NCBI RefSeq assembly: GCF_010993965.1
Contig: NZ_WIXM01000006.1
Location: 4,529 to 68,528 of the forward strand
Direction of reading: 5' to 3'
DNA length: 64,000 nt
From: Gracilibacillus sp. YIM 98692
GTDB taxonomy: Bacteria > Bacillota > Bacilli > Bacillales > Amphibacillaceae
Shown here: one piece after another, positions 45,153 through 53,984 of the stretch
Layout: every line of letters begins with the position of its first letter
Numbering within the stretch: position 1 is the first letter of the stretch
The notes under the pieces: model-generated
Told to the model about the DNA's origin: nothing
Seen by the model: the letters and a program-made list of their open reading frames with translations, nothing else
Databases searched by the model: none
Translations under genes and position numbers: made by a program

Positions 45153-46292
45153 AGATTTACTGTGGTTTCTTCCAAAATATTGATAAAAATCTGTTTTAAT
45201 AAATCCATTAAACAGCTTTCTTTTCTTTGTTGCCTTACTTCCAAAGCAATTTTCAAAATTTTCATTTGCTGTTAACATGTAAATGCTCCATGTAGGATAT
45301 TTTGAAAGCACTGTTCCTAATTTTTTATATAAGAGTTCTACTTCCTTCTTATCCCCAATTCTTTCACCATAAGGTGGATTACTAATCACATATCCCCCTT
45401 CTTCTTCTACCGAGAAGTCTGTTGCTTGCATTTGCTTCCATTGAACCAAATCACCTAAACCTGCTTCCAACGCATTATCTTGAGAAATGGAAATCATTTT
45501 ATGATCTATATCTGTTCCAAAAATAGTCAATGGCTGATCATAATTAGCTAGGTCTTCTGCCTCTTCTAAAGCCTCTTCCCACATTTTCGCTGATAATAAA
45601 TCCCACTCTTCTGAAACAAAAGAGCGGTTAAAGCCAGGTGCAATGTTTTGACCAATTAAAGCCGCTTCGATTGGAATAGTTCCGGAACCACAAAACAAAT
45701 CATATAACGGCTTATCTGGTGTCCAATTGGTTAGTTGGACTAGGGCAGCAGCAAGAGTTTCTTTTAATGGTGCATCCCCTTGACCAACTCGATATCCACG
45801 TTTATGAAGACCAGTTCCAGATGTATCGATCGTTAACGTAACTTTATCTTTTAATAGTGCCACTTCTACTCGGTAAAACGCACCTGTTTCTTTTAACCAC
45901 TTAGCAATCCCATGCTTTTGTTTTAACTTTTCCACAATCGCCTTTTTAACAATTTTTTGGCAGTCAGGTACACTGTATAACTTAGACTTCACTGACTTTC
46001 CAATAACAGGAAACTCCCCGTCTTCAGGTATAAACTGTTCCCAAGGTAATGCTTTGGTTTGTTCAAACAACTCATCATATGATTTAGCTTCAAATTCACC
46101 GACACATAATTTTAATCGGTCTGCTGTTCGCAGCCATAAGTTACATCTAGGAATTGCTTTTGTATCTGCCTGAAAAAAGACTTTTCCGTTTTCAACAGTA
46201 ACTTGCTCATAGCCCAAGTCTTTTACTTCATTAGCAACGACTGATTCTAATCCCATGGCTGCTGTAGCAATAAACGTTAAATTTTGATTCAT
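45150..46292 (-). CDS. ypsC: THUMP-domain rRNA methyltransferase (RlmL/YpsC-like)
   Basis: ATG 46292, with GAAGGGA upstream, gives 380 residues. An N-terminal THUMP RNA-binding domain (ATAAMGLESVVANEVKDLGY) is followed by a Rossmann methyltransferase with YDLFCGSGTIPIEAALIG for SAM binding and the catalytic NPPYGERIG motif, which indicates N2-guanine methylation. It corresponds to B. subtilis YpsC, similar to the N-terminal part of E. coli RlmL. The position next to rnpB and gpsB is as in B. subtilis. Confidence 0.92.
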   Translation of the reverse strand: MNQNLTFIATAAMGLESVVANEVKDLGYEQVTVENGKVFFQADTKAIPRCNLWLRTADRLKLCVGEFEAKSYDELFEQTKALPWEQFIPEDGEFPVIGKSVKSKLYSVPDCQKIVKKAIVEKLKQKHGIAKWLKETGAFYRVEVALLKDKVTLTIDTSGTGLHKRGYRVGQGDAPLKETLAAALVQLTNWTPDKPLYDLFCGSGTIPIEAALIGQNIAPGFNRSFVSEEWDLLSAKMWEEALEEAEDLANYDQPLTIFGTDIDHKMISISQDNALEAGLGDLVQWKQMQATDFSVEEEGGYVISNPPYGERIGDKKEVELLYKKLGTVLSKYPTWSIYMLTANENFENCFGSKATKKRKLFNGFIKTDFYQYFGRNHSKS

Positions 46293-46354
46293 TTCGTTAA
46301 GGTCCCTTCTATTATTATTCCATTTCATGTTGGTTAAATGTTATGTATAAAAGC

Positions 46355-46384
46355 AAAACCCCTTTTTTGAAAAAAGGGGTTTTT
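46355..46384 (-). terminator. Terminator of rnpB
   Basis: AAAACCCCTTTTTT pairs with AAAAAAGGGGTTTT around GA, just after the 3' end of the RNase P RNA on the minus strand. Confidence 0.85.
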
Positions 46385-46402
46385 ATGACATATGTGAAAA
46401 AC

Positions 46403-46814
46403 CGAATGAATGTCCGTAAGCCATGTTCTGTCCTTTTCGTACTACAAACGGTGGTTAGCCTCGTACCAAAGGGATAATCATCTGTCTACAAGCATTATGA
46501 ATACTTGTCCTTCGTTCGGTTCTAATTTCCCTACTAAAAGATGCCCCTACCAATATTTGGGTTGCTCACTCGAGGGGTTTACCGCGTTCCACCTAAGTAG
46601 TTTCCTACTTAGCTACGTCACTGTGGCACTTTCAAGGTATTCATACCATATCGAAAAGACTTAGGTATTTTCCCTGCCGTTAACCTTTTAGGTTAGGTTA
46701 CCTTGACTTATGACTTCGTCAAGCACGAACACTACAAGCATCACAGCCTGTGTGAGCATGGACTTTCCTCTACACATTTTGATAATGTGCAGCGATTATC
46801 TCAACATTCATTCT
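46403..46814 (-). ncRNA. rnpB: RNase P RNA, Bacillus type B
   Basis: On the minus strand the sequence contains the conserved blocks GAGGAAAGTCCATGCTC, ACGGCAGGGAAAATACC, GAAAGTGCCACAGTGACG, TGGAACGCGGTAAACCCC, GAACCGAACGAAGGACA and ACATGGCTTACGGACATT. The ends pair as GAATGAATGT/ACATTCATTC, forming helix P1 and fixing the bounds to within a few bases. It cleaves the 5' leader from tRNA precursors together with RnpA. Location next to gpsB is as in B. subtilis. Confidence 0.97.
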
Positions 46815-46890
46815 ATTATCATCTTTTTTAAGACCATTTCTAATTGTAACATGAATTGCAGCTTAGTCAATGGTAAATGTTACATTTATT

Positions 46891-47175
46891 TTATTCTTCA
46901 TACTTTTTTCCAAAAACCGCTTTTTCTAAATTTGATAATCGTTTCAAAATATCATAATTGACTTGATGGTTAGATGGTGCTGACCGCACTCTCGTGTCTG
47001 ATTGCTTCTTGACCCTATCATTTTCTTGTCGTAATCGATTGATCTCATGTTGGAAATATTCATAATCCTGAATAATGACATCTAAAAACTCATCGACCTC
47101 TTCTTGATTGTAGCCTCGCATAGAAGTTTTAAAATTCTTTTCTAAAATATCTTTTCCATTTAATTGGTTAGACAT
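46891..47175 (-). CDS. gpsB: Cell-division regulator GpsB
   Basis: The 94-residue DivIVA-like protein has the lipid-binding N-terminal signature [33 protein letters not shown], a coiled coil ([20 protein letters not shown]) and the C-terminal trimer region [18 protein letters not shown]. It shuttles PBP1 (PonA, encoded 3.4 kb away) between septum and side wall. TTGAGGTGAAAAGG lies before the ATG. Confidence 0.95.
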   Translation of the reverse strand: MSNQLNGKDILEKNFKTSMRGYNQEEVDEFLDVIIQDYEYFQHEINRLRQENDRVKKQSDTRVRSAPSNHQVNYDILKRLSNLEKAVFGKKYEE

Positions 47176-47227
47176 ACCTTTTCACCTCAATTGATTCCTA
47201 ATAATTTTTTAATGTGTTTATTCTCTA

Positions 47228-47791
47228 TCATTCTGTTTCGTAAAAATCATTGGCACTTAAACAATCTTGCACCACTTCTTCCAAATCATTCGGAGTTATA
47301 TATTGAATACTATAATTAGATTGATAAGCCGAATGCTTTGCTTTTTCTAAAAAATATTTTACACTGCCTGGATGCTCCTCATCTACTAATATTAAACTAC
47401 CATCGGATTTATGAATCAACCATAAATCTTTATTAATAAATTGATGAGGACCTTGGTATGTTTGTTGATATAGCGGTTGATAAAAATCTGCTTGTGCTAT
47501 CATTTCTTGAAAAAGGGCTTGATACCCATCAGGCCATCTTGCTTCAAATTCCATGAATGGAGGGAAAATACCGAGCTTGATATCATATTGCTTCTTTAAA
47601 TCGAGCACAACTTGGCATGTCCAAAGCTCAACTCCCATTTGGCCTGTAACTAATACCCAATGAAGTCCTTCATCTAATAAAGAGATGAGTCTTTGCTGTA
47701 TAGCTTGTTTGATATATGCAATTCTTGAATCATTTTCATTCATGATATTAAGCTCCATCGGCTTATTACCAGTAACTGTCAAAATCCTCAT
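47228..47791 (-). CDS. ypsA: YpsA family protein (SLOG domain)
   Basis: The 187-residue product, counting from ATG 47791 (MRILTVTGNKPMELNIM), has LVTGQMGVELWTCQVVLDLK and the later MEFEARWPDGYQALF and QADFYQPLYQQTYQGPHQF blocks of YpsA/UPF0398. The SLOG-like Rossmann fold should bind a nucleotide-type ligand. In B. subtilis, YpsA affects cell division together with GpsB, which fits the adjacency here. Confidence 0.9.
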   Translation of the reverse strand: MRILTVTGNKPMELNIMNENDSRIAYIKQAIQQRLISLLDEGLHWVLVTGQMGVELWTCQVVLDLKKQYDIKLGIFPPFMEFEARWPDGYQALFQEMIAQADFYQPLYQQTYQGPHQFINKDLWLIHKSDGSLILVDEEHPGSVKYFLEKAKHSAYQSNYSIQYITPNDLEEVVQDCLSANDFYETE

Positions 47792-47930
47792 CATATACAT
47801 AACTCCAATATTTTAATGTCTATACCTATGTAAGTTGAATACACCCATTATAAAGGATTTAAAACAGATAATCTACCGACATATGTATCAATCTTTGCTA
47901 AAAAGTACTGTTACTGATTACTTATGAGAA

Positions 47931-47961
47931 AAGAGACTGTCATCAAAATGACAGCCTCTTT
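47931..47961 (-). terminator. Terminator of cotD
   Basis: AAGAGACTGTCAT pairs with ATGACAGCCTCTT (one mismatch) around CAAA, 5 bp after the CotD stop on the minus strand, followed by T-rich sequence. Confidence 0.85.
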
Positions 47962-47965
47962 CTTC

Positions 47966-48319
47966 TTATCGTCGATTGTTGAATGGGTTTTGCTGAAATG
48001 GTTGTTGGCCGCCCATTGTACCAGGTCCATTCATCATACCAGGCCCACCTGGACCTCCTGGGCCTCCTAGACCTCCTGGGCCACCTGGGCCTCCATAAAT
48101 ATTTACTTCGTCTACTGTGTTTTGATAGGACGTTGTGTGCGGATAGAAATGCTTATTTTTTACTAAATGATGATTTACAACATTAGTATGAGAAGGGTGT
48201 ATATGGTTAACTTCACTCTCGCTGCATGTGTGTACCTCGTTACATTTAGTTGGGTATACAATGTTTTTCGCCGGCATTCCACAAGGATTCGGCATTCCAA
48301 ATGGTGGTCGATGTCTCAT
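47966..48319 (-). CDS. cotD: Spore coat protein CotD
   Basis: The 117-residue protein starts MRHRPPFGMPNPCGMPAKNI and has the CotD core VYPTKCNEVHTC, HIHPSHTNVVNHHLVKNKHF, YPHTTSYQNTVDEVNIYG. A collagen-like run of GGPGGPGG repeats and a Gln/Asn-rich tail follow. It is an inner coat protein made in the mother cell and so shows that the organism sporulates. TAGTGAGGTGAC lies before the ATG. It lies between ypsA and cdd. Confidence 0.92.
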   Translation of the reverse strand: MRHRPPFGMPNPCGMPAKNIVYPTKCNEVHTCSESEVNHIHPSHTNVVNHHLVKNKHFYPHTTSYQNTVDEVNIYGGPGGPGGLGGPGGPGGPGMMNGPGTMGGQQPFQQNPFNNRR

Positions 48320-48417
48320 ATATAGTCACCTCACTATTAATTGTATTCTATACTAACGTATGTCTCTATGTAAGATGTGTATAAGACAACCACCTAAAGC
48401 AGACGGATTTCTCTCAT

Positions 48418-48816
48418 TTATTTATCCATATCACTTGCTGCAAACGAATAAGGTAACAAGTCATTCATCGTGACTGTTTTAACCTCATTTTCTAAATTGC
48501 ATGTATGGATTGAAAAAGATGGGGAGAAAAACTCACTCATAACTTGACGGCATGATCCACATGGAGGGACTGGCCTTTTCGTATCCGCGACTACTGCTAA
48601 TTGATCAAAGTCTGTTTCTCCTGCGGCAATTGCCTTAAATATTGCCACTCTTTCCGCACAAATAGTCACAGGGTATGCCGCATTTTCAATATTACACCCT
48701 TCATAAATTTTACCTGATGTCATAAGCAATGCAGCGCCAACTTTAAATTCAGAATACGGTGTATAGGCCTTTTCTCGCGCTTTTTGTGCAAATAAAATTA
48801 ATTCAGACTTATTCAT
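48418..48816 (-). CDS. cdd: Cytidine deaminase
   Basis: The 132-residue homotetrameric-type enzyme converts cytidine to uridine. It has YTPYSEFKVGAALL, CNIENAAYPVTICAERVAIF with the zinc Cys and catalytic Glu, and RPVPPCGSCRQVMSEF with the second Cys pair. The ATG overlaps the yppE stop codon by 4 bp. Cdd is usually found next to dgkA and era, so this location is unusual for a Bacillus. Confidence 0.95.
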   Translation of the reverse strand: MNKSELILFAQKAREKAYTPYSEFKVGAALLMTSGKIYEGCNIENAAYPVTICAERVAIFKAIAAGETDFDQLAVVADTKRPVPPCGSCRQVMSEFFSPSFSIHTCNLENEVKTVTMNDLLPYSFAASDMDK

Positions 48817-49175
48817 GATTGCACCTCTTCAAGATCATTTTTCAGTAAGTCAAAAACATACAGTACGGATTTATATAATTCCATATATCTTTTTCTGCGA
48901 ACATCTATATAATAGCTATGAAGCAGTATTAATTTTAAATTTTCTGCTGTTGATTCAATTTGTTGTGGATGAACATAAACATTTCGATTTTGAACAAATG
49001 AAATAGCCGCTTCATACCATTGATCAATGATTTCAAAAATAGGCTCTGTTTGCTCTCTGACAAATTGGAAAAACTCTGGATCTTTTTTGTTTTCTGGTTT
49101 TTCATGTTCTAGATAATATTTTTTTAAATATTCTAATGAATTCGTCAGTTTATTAATAGATGTGTTTAATAACAT
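48813..49175 (-). CDS. yppE: YppE family protein (DUF1798)
   Basis: The 120-residue, mostly helical protein (NSLEYLKKYYLEHEKPENKK, DPEFFQFVREQTEPIFEIID, YVHPQQIESTAENLKLILLH) corresponds to B. subtilis YppE, a four-helix bundle of unknown role. GGCGGG lies before the ATG. Its stop overlaps the cdd start (ATGA), so the two are coupled. Confidence 0.88.
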   Translation of the reverse strand: MLLNTSINKLTNSLEYLKKYYLEHEKPENKKDPEFFQFVREQTEPIFEIIDQWYEAAISFVQNRNVYVHPQQIESTAENLKLILLHSYYIDVRRKRYMELYKSVLYVFDLLKNDLEEVQS

Positions 49176-49271
49176 CTAGACCCGCCTTTCTAATAAAAGC
49201 ATGATTAAATATATTTTATCTATAATGTATCATGCTTATCAGAAAAAACATACTAATAAAGTCCATTCTAA

Positions 49272-49436
49272 TTAAAATGCTTCTAAATATTCAGATGGAT
49301 TTATCAAATAATTCGAAGAACATTGCTGTATTTGATGTTCTTCCCAAAGACTTTCTATTGTCTCCACCTTTTCTATTAACTGATCTAAAGATAACTGAAT
49401 TGTCTTTTTTGAAACAAACTGTTCTGGTTTATTCAA
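49272..49436 (-). CDS. Small hypothetical protein
   Basis: TTG 49436 follows GGAGAGG with 6-base spacing. The 54-residue product (MNKPEQFVSKKTIQLSLDQL, IEKVETIESLWEEHQIQQCS, then SNYLINPSEYLEAF) is acidic and helical. Its place between yppE and sspM fits one of the small ypp genes of B. subtilis, but I could not match it to a named one. The plus-strand frame over it is a shadow. Confidence 0.6.
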   Translation of the reverse strand: MNKPEQFVSKKTIQLSLDQLIEKVETIESLWEEHQIQQCSSNYLINPSEYLEAF

Positions 49437-49613
49437 CCTTATCCCTCTCCTTCCAAAGTTCTACTAAAACGAACACAAATTTATGATGCTTATTCTTTAA
49501 CATTCAGCTTTTTATTAAAAACTCCTGCAACGTTGACAAAACTAGAAAAAACATGTTTCTTTTTGTATTTTTTCTACAATTTCAGTCAAACTATTTGTAA
49601 AAGGAGGGAGCCT

Positions 49614-49727
49614 ATGCGCGTAAATAAAAAGAAACGAGCAACTTTAAAGAGAGAAAAAATTCAAAACAAGGAAATTCCAACACAAAATGATAAGAAGTTG
49701 AACGGGCCTAATCGCCCCTCAACTTAA
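49614..49727 (+). CDS. sspM: Small acid-soluble spore protein M
   Basis: ATG 49614 follows AAAGGAGGGAG. The 37-residue product starts MRVNKKKRATLKREK and ends DKKLNGPNRPST, almost the same tail as B. subtilis SspM (KKLGGPNRPST). Such minor basic SASPs are made in the forespore. It is a single gene with its own terminator. The longer frame upstream to 49533 is not used. Confidence 0.85.
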   Translation: MRVNKKKRATLKREKIQNKEIPTQNDKKLNGPNRPST

Positions 49728-49735
49728 GAAAAACT

Positions 49736-49768
49736 ACTCGGTATTGTATATGCAATACCGAGTTTTTC
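49736..49768 (+). terminator. Terminator of sspM
   Basis: ACTCGGTATTG pairs perfectly with CAATACCGAGT around TATATG, followed by TTTTT. Confidence 0.9.
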
Positions 49769-49790
49769 AATTACCCCTATAAAAAAATAG

Positions 49791-49914
49791 CACACTTCGA
49801 ATGTATAAGTTAGGAATGTTATCCTAATCCATAGAAGATTCACATTTTTATTGAAGAAATAAAAGCCTTGACGTATGATATATCTATCCAAGGCTTCTAA
49901 AAATTAGAAGTGTG
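49791..49914 (+). promoter_or_regulatory. Structured leader upstream of recU-ponA
   Basis: Outer inverted repeat CACACTTC/GAAGTGTG (49791-49798, 49907-49914) encloses TTAGGA/TCCTAA and AAGCCTTG/CAAGGCTT (49863-49896). No T-run follows the last stem, so this is not a simple terminator. It may fold as a multi-stem leader or serve as operator sites; the arrangement is suggestive only. Confidence 0.4.
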
Positions 49915-49933
49915 TGATTTCTATGGAGGAGGA

Positions 49934-50530
49934 ATGAAATTGCAATACCCGAATGGCACCAAATCATCGTTTAATGGTAGAAAGCAAGTATCATCTAAGC
50001 AGACTATTTACAGTAATCGGGGGATGACTTTAGAGGAAGATATTAATGAAACAAATCAATATTATATGCAGCAAAGCATAGCAGTCATTCATAAGAAGCC
50101 TACTCCTGTACAAATTGTTCAGGTTGACTATCCTAAACGAAGTGCAGCTGTTATTAAAGAAGCATATTTTAAACAGCCATCAACTACAGATTATAATGGC
50201 GTTTATAATGGAAAATATATAGACTTTGAAGCAAAAGAAACAAGAAATAAAAACTCTTTTCCGTTAAATAATATACACCAACATCAAATCGATCATATTA
50301 AGCAAGTAATGAAACAAGGCGCTATTTGCTTTCTGTTAATACGCTTTAGTATGTACCAGGAAACATACTTTTATCCAGCTAATCAACTGCTTAAGCATTG
50401 GGGAAATCAATTTTTAGGTGGTAGAAAATCAATAAAGTACGATACACTTAAGGAAGAAGGTTATATAATACCGATTCAATATCAAGCTCGAGTTGATTAC
50501 TTAAGCATTATTGATAAGTATTATATGTAG
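49934..50530 (+). CDS. recU: Holliday junction resolvase RecU
   Basis: The start is ATG 49934 or TTG 49940. GGAGGAGG lies directly before the ATG but 7-8 bases before the TTG, so TTG is plausible. The product of about 198 residues resolves four-way junctions during recombination and segregation. It matches B. subtilis RecU closely: [74 protein letters not shown] with the DxE-K metal site. It precedes ponA by 13 bp in the usual order. Confidence 0.95.
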   Translation: MKLQYPNGTKSSFNGRKQVSSKQTIYSNRGMTLEEDINETNQYYMQQSIAVIHKKPTPVQIVQVDYPKRSAAVIKEAYFKQPSTTDYNGVYNGKYIDFEAKETRNKNSFPLNNIHQHQIDHIKQVMKQGAICFLLIRFSMYQETYFYPANQLLKHWGNQFLGGRKSIKYDTLKEEGYIIPIQYQARVDYLSIIDKYYM

Positions 50531-50543
50531 ATCGGAGGAAGAC

Positions 50544-53300
50544 ATGATGGCGAACAACGGCCAAACAAGAATGGAAAGAAGACAACATCGAAAAAACAAT
50601 ATAAAACAAAAGAACTCAGTATGGAAAAAGATTTTAAAGCTTCTCATATTGGCAGTCTTATTAATTGGAATAGGGGTTGGTGCCCTTTTCAGTTATTACA
50701 TTGCTTCAGCTCCCGATTTAGATGCAACATTATTATCTGATCCTGCTTCTACCGAAATTCTAGATATTAATGAAGAAGTTTTTGCAACATTAGGTGCCGA
50801 AAAAAGAACCAAAATTGATAATAATGACATTCCCGAAGTATTAAGAAATGCTATCATTGCAACAGAGGACGCTCGATTTTATGATCATATAGGAATTGAC
50901 TTTAGAAGAATTGGTGCAGCTGTTATCGCTAATTTTAGAGATGGGTTTGGTTCCCAAGGAGCAAGTACTATTACACAACAAGTTGTGAAAGGCTCTTTTT
51001 TATCTAATGACAAAAACTTAAAAAGAAAAGTTCAAGAACAGTGGCTTGCCCTTAAATTAGATCGAAACTATTCAAAAGAAGAAATTTTAGAGATGTATGT
51101 AAACAAAATATATTACGGAGCAGGTGCCTACGGAGTTGCTACTGCTGCTGAAGTCTATTTTGGGAAGGAAGATTTGGATAACTTAACATTAGCTGAAGCA
51201 GCCATTCTTGCTGGGTTACCACAACGACCTACTGCTTATGATCCTTTTGTGGATCCTGAATTAACAGACGAGAGAAAAAATACAGTACTAGACTTGATGG
51301 TACATCATAATAAAATTAGTCAAGATCAAGCAGAAGAGGCAAAGAATATATCTGTAAGTTCCTTGATTGTTAAGAAGAAAACTGATTTTGTTAGGTATGA
51401 AGGATTTATTCAACAGGTTCGTAAAGAAGTAATGGAGAAAACAGGTGCAGATATTTATAAAGATAGTTTAAAAGTTTACACAACGCTAGATCCTGATGCA
51501 CAAGAACGTGTCGAATTTTTACTAAGTAACCGTGAAGACAATCCGATTGATTATAGTTCAGATGAGGAAATGCAAGTAGGTGTTACCGTATTAGACACAC
51601 AAACTGGCGCCATTCGTGCTATAGGTGGCGGCAGAAATCGAGAAAATGATGGATGGAACTATGCAATTGATGGGAATGGTCGCCAGCCTGGTTCTACTAT
51701 GAAACCTATCGTTGCTTATGGGCCAGCAATTGAGCACTTACAATGGTCTACCTATCACCAACTGAACGATGATAAACCCTACCCAATTGGAGGGACTTCT
51801 AAGGTTATTGAAAACTGGAACCAGAGTTATCAAGGATGGATGACAGCTAGATATGCTTTAAAAAAATCTCTAAACGTACCTGCTGTTAAAACATTGGAAG
51901 AAGTTGGATATTCTAAAGCGAAAAAATTTGCAGAAGGATTAGGTATTTCATTTGCTGATGATCAGATAACGATTGGGGATGCAATTGGCGGTACTGCTAC
52001 TGGTGTGACTCCACTCCAAATGGCAGGAGCATATGCTGCATTTGGAAATGAGGGAATGTATCATGAACCCTATTCTGTTCTGCGTATAGAATATCCTGAT
52101 AATAGAACAGAAGAACTTCAATCAGAACCTGTTGTAGCGATGTCTGATTATACAGCATATATGATAACAGATATGCTTAAGTCCGTTGTAAGCAGTTCTG
52201 GTACAGGAGCTAGAGCAAATGTCAATGGACTTCCATTGGTAGGTAAAACCGGGACAACAAATGTAGAAGGAAAAGATGGCAGTCCTGATTCGTGGTTTAC
52301 AGGATATACAACCAATTATACTGTTTCCGTATGGACAGGTTATGATCAAGATCAAAAAATCATTAACAATACGAAGACTGCTCTCGACATCTTTAGAGAA
52401 ACCATACAAGATATTTCTACTGATGAGGAGACGAATGATTTTGTACAACCTGACAGCGTAGTGGAAGTTTCGGTAGAGAAAGGTTCCAATCCAGCTAAAA
52501 GGCCAAGTGAATACACACCGAACTCTGAAATTATAACAGAGCTATTTGTTAAAGGAACAGAACCAGATCAAGTATCTGAAAAATTTGATCAGCTGGAACC
52601 AGTTCAAAACTTGGAGGCAGAATATAACGAAGATAATGAAGAAATAGTCGTAGAATGGGAACATGAAGAAGAAGACATCCAATTTGATGTATCTGCTGGA
52701 ACAAATGGATCGCTAAATCATTTAACAACAACAGACAAAAGAATAGTAGAAATATCAAACGTTGAAAAAGGAGAAACGTATACCATAGAAGTCATTGCAA
52801 TTAATGAAAACCAAGAAAGCGAACCCGTATCAACAACTATAGAAATTCAAGAGGAAGAAGAAAGAGAATTACCGGCCGTAGAACAACTTCATCAAACATT
52901 TGACCCTGTAAATCGATCTGCGTTAGTTAGTTGGAGTTATAGCGAGAATGGCCCTATCGAATTTAATGTAGAGATCGAAGAAGCAGGAAGCACTGTAGAT
53001 CAATTAACGACTAATAAGACTTCAGTCAATTTAACTCAATTACAACCAAATACAACGTATACGATTCATGTGACTCCAACTCTAAAAAATGAAGATATTC
53101 AAGGCCCATCGTCAACCATTCAATTATCAACCGAAGGACTAGAAAATAGTGAAGGTGACAATACGGATGAAGGCGATCAGGAAGAGCAACAAAATGATCC
53201 ACAACAAGATGGTGAACAGCAAAATGATGATGACGATGAAACAGAAGATACGGAAGAAAACAATCCAGTAGAACAGCAGATAGAAGATACAGTTGAGTAA
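50544..53300 (+). CDS. ponA: Class A penicillin-binding protein 1
   Basis: ATG 50544 (or 50547), with CGGAGGA upstream, gives 918 residues. A basic cytosolic tail, one membrane segment (ILKLLILAVLLIGIGVGALF), a GT51 glycosyltransferase with E108 in IATEDARFYDHIGID and GASTITQQVVK, then a transpeptidase with S384 in PGSTMKP, SLN, and KTGTTN (Lys 568). Two fibronectin type III-like domains and an Asp/Glu/Gln-rich tail follow. It polymerises and crosslinks peptidoglycan; GpsB controls its position. B. subtilis PBP1 has a similar layout. Confidence 0.95.
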   Translation: MMANNGQTRMERRQHRKNNIKQKNSVWKKILKLLILAVLLIGIGVGALFSYYIASAPDLDATLLSDPASTEILDINEEVFATLGAEKRTKIDNNDIPEVLRNAIIATEDARFYDHIGIDFRRIGAAVIANFRDGFGSQGASTITQQVVKGSFLSNDKNLKRKVQEQWLALKLDRNYSKEEILEMYVNKIYYGAGAYGVATAAEVYFGKEDLDNLTLAEAAILAGLPQRPTAYDPFVDPELTDERKNTVLDLMVHHNKISQDQAEEAKNISVSSLIVKKKTDFVRYEGFIQQVRKEVMEKTGADIYKDSLKVYTTLDPDAQERVEFLLSNREDNPIDYSSDEEMQVGVTVLDTQTGAIRAIGGGRNRENDGWNYAIDGNGRQPGSTMKPIVAYGPAIEHLQWSTYHQLNDDKPYPIGGTSKVIENWNQSYQGWMTARYALKKSLNVPAVKTLEEVGYSKAKKFAEGLGISFADDQITIGDAIGGTATGVTPLQMAGAYAAFGNEGMYHEPYSVLRIEYPDNRTEELQSEPVVAMSDYTAYMITDMLKSVVSSSGTGARANVNGLPLVGKTGTTNVEGKDGSPDSWFTGYTTNYTVSVWTGYDQDQKIINNTKTALDIFRETIQDISTDEETNDFVQPDSVVEVSVEKGSNPAKRPSEYTPNSEIITELFVKGTEPDQVSEKFDQLEPVQNLEAEYNEDNEEIVVEWEHEEEDIQFDVSAGTNGSLNHLTTTDKRIVEISNVEKGETYTIEVIAINENQESEPVSTTIEIQEEEERELPAVEQLHQTFDPVNRSALVSWSYSENGPIEFNVEIEEAGSTVDQLTTNKTSVNLTQLQPNTTYTIHVTPTLKNEDIQGPSSTIQLSTEGLENSEGDNTDEGDQEEQQNDPQQDGEQQNDDDDETEDTEENNPVEQQIEDTVE

Positions 53301-53301
53301 T

Positions 53302-53333
53302 AAAAAAAGCAGCACTTATAAAGTGCTGCTTTT
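53302..53333. terminator. Bidirectional terminator between ponA and nth
   Basis: AAAAGCAGCACTT pairs with AAGTGCTGCTTTT around ATA, with A- and T-runs on both sides. Confidence 0.9.
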
Positions 53334-53972
53334 CTTTATTCTCTTTTTTCCTTCTCTGCAGATATCTAATAAGGGACAAATTTCGCATTGTGGCGCTTTT
53401 GCTTTGCAATGGTATCTTCCAAAAAAAATAAAGCGATGATGTGTATTACTCCACTCTTCCTTTGGTATTTTATGCATTAAAGTTTTCTCAACCTCTAATA
53501 CACTATCCTTCCAGCGACAAATCCCTAATCTTTTTGATACTCTTTCAACATGTGTGTCAACAGCAATAGCAGGTTCATGAAATGCTACAGATGCTACAAC
53601 ATTAGCTGTTTTACGCCCTACTCCTGCTAATTTTTCTAATTCCTGTTTTGTAACAGGAACTTGCCCATCATATTCTTCAATTAACGTCTGACACATTTTA
53701 CGAATATTTTTTGATTTATTTCGATATAATCCAATAGAACGAATGTCTTGTTGTAATTCTTCCAGCGGTACATTAATATAGTCTTCTGGAGCTTTATATT
53801 TTTGAAATAAATCTTTTGTCACCTTATTAACAAGATTGTCTGTACATTGGGCAGATAATACAACAGCGACTAAAAGCTCAAACGGATTATCATGATTTAA
53901 TTCACACTCTGCACGCGGAAACATTTTTTCCATCTCTTCCATCACTGTATCGATTTGTTTTTTAGTTAACAT
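53316..53972 (-). CDS. nth: Endonuclease III
   Basis: The 218-residue base-excision glycosylase/lyase has the helix-hairpin-helix LEKLAGVGRKTANVVA with the catalytic Lys, AIAVDTHVERVSKRLG with the catalytic Asp, and CEICPLLDICREG plus an upstream Cys for the [4Fe-4S] cluster. The stop lies inside the shared terminator. It follows dnaD by 12 bp. Confidence 0.96.
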   Translation of the reverse strand: MLTKKQIDTVMEEMEKMFPRAECELNHDNPFELLVAVVLSAQCTDNLVNKVTKDLFQKYKAPEDYINVPLEELQQDIRSIGLYRNKSKNIRKMCQTLIEEYDGQVPVTKQELEKLAGVGRKTANVVASVAFHEPAIAVDTHVERVSKRLGICRWKDSVLEVEKTLMHKIPKEEWSNTHHRFIFFGRYHCKAKAPQCEICPLLDICREGKKRIKKSSTL

Positions 53973-53984
53973 CTACATCCCCCC

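Noticed and set aside
46410-46961. Small plus-strand frames across 46,400-46,960
   Set aside because: They overlap the RNase P RNA gene and the GpsB tail, which explain the sequence fully.
49232-49486. 84-codon plus-strand frame
   Set aside because: It is antisense to a better-supported 54-residue gene with a ribosome site on the minus strand.
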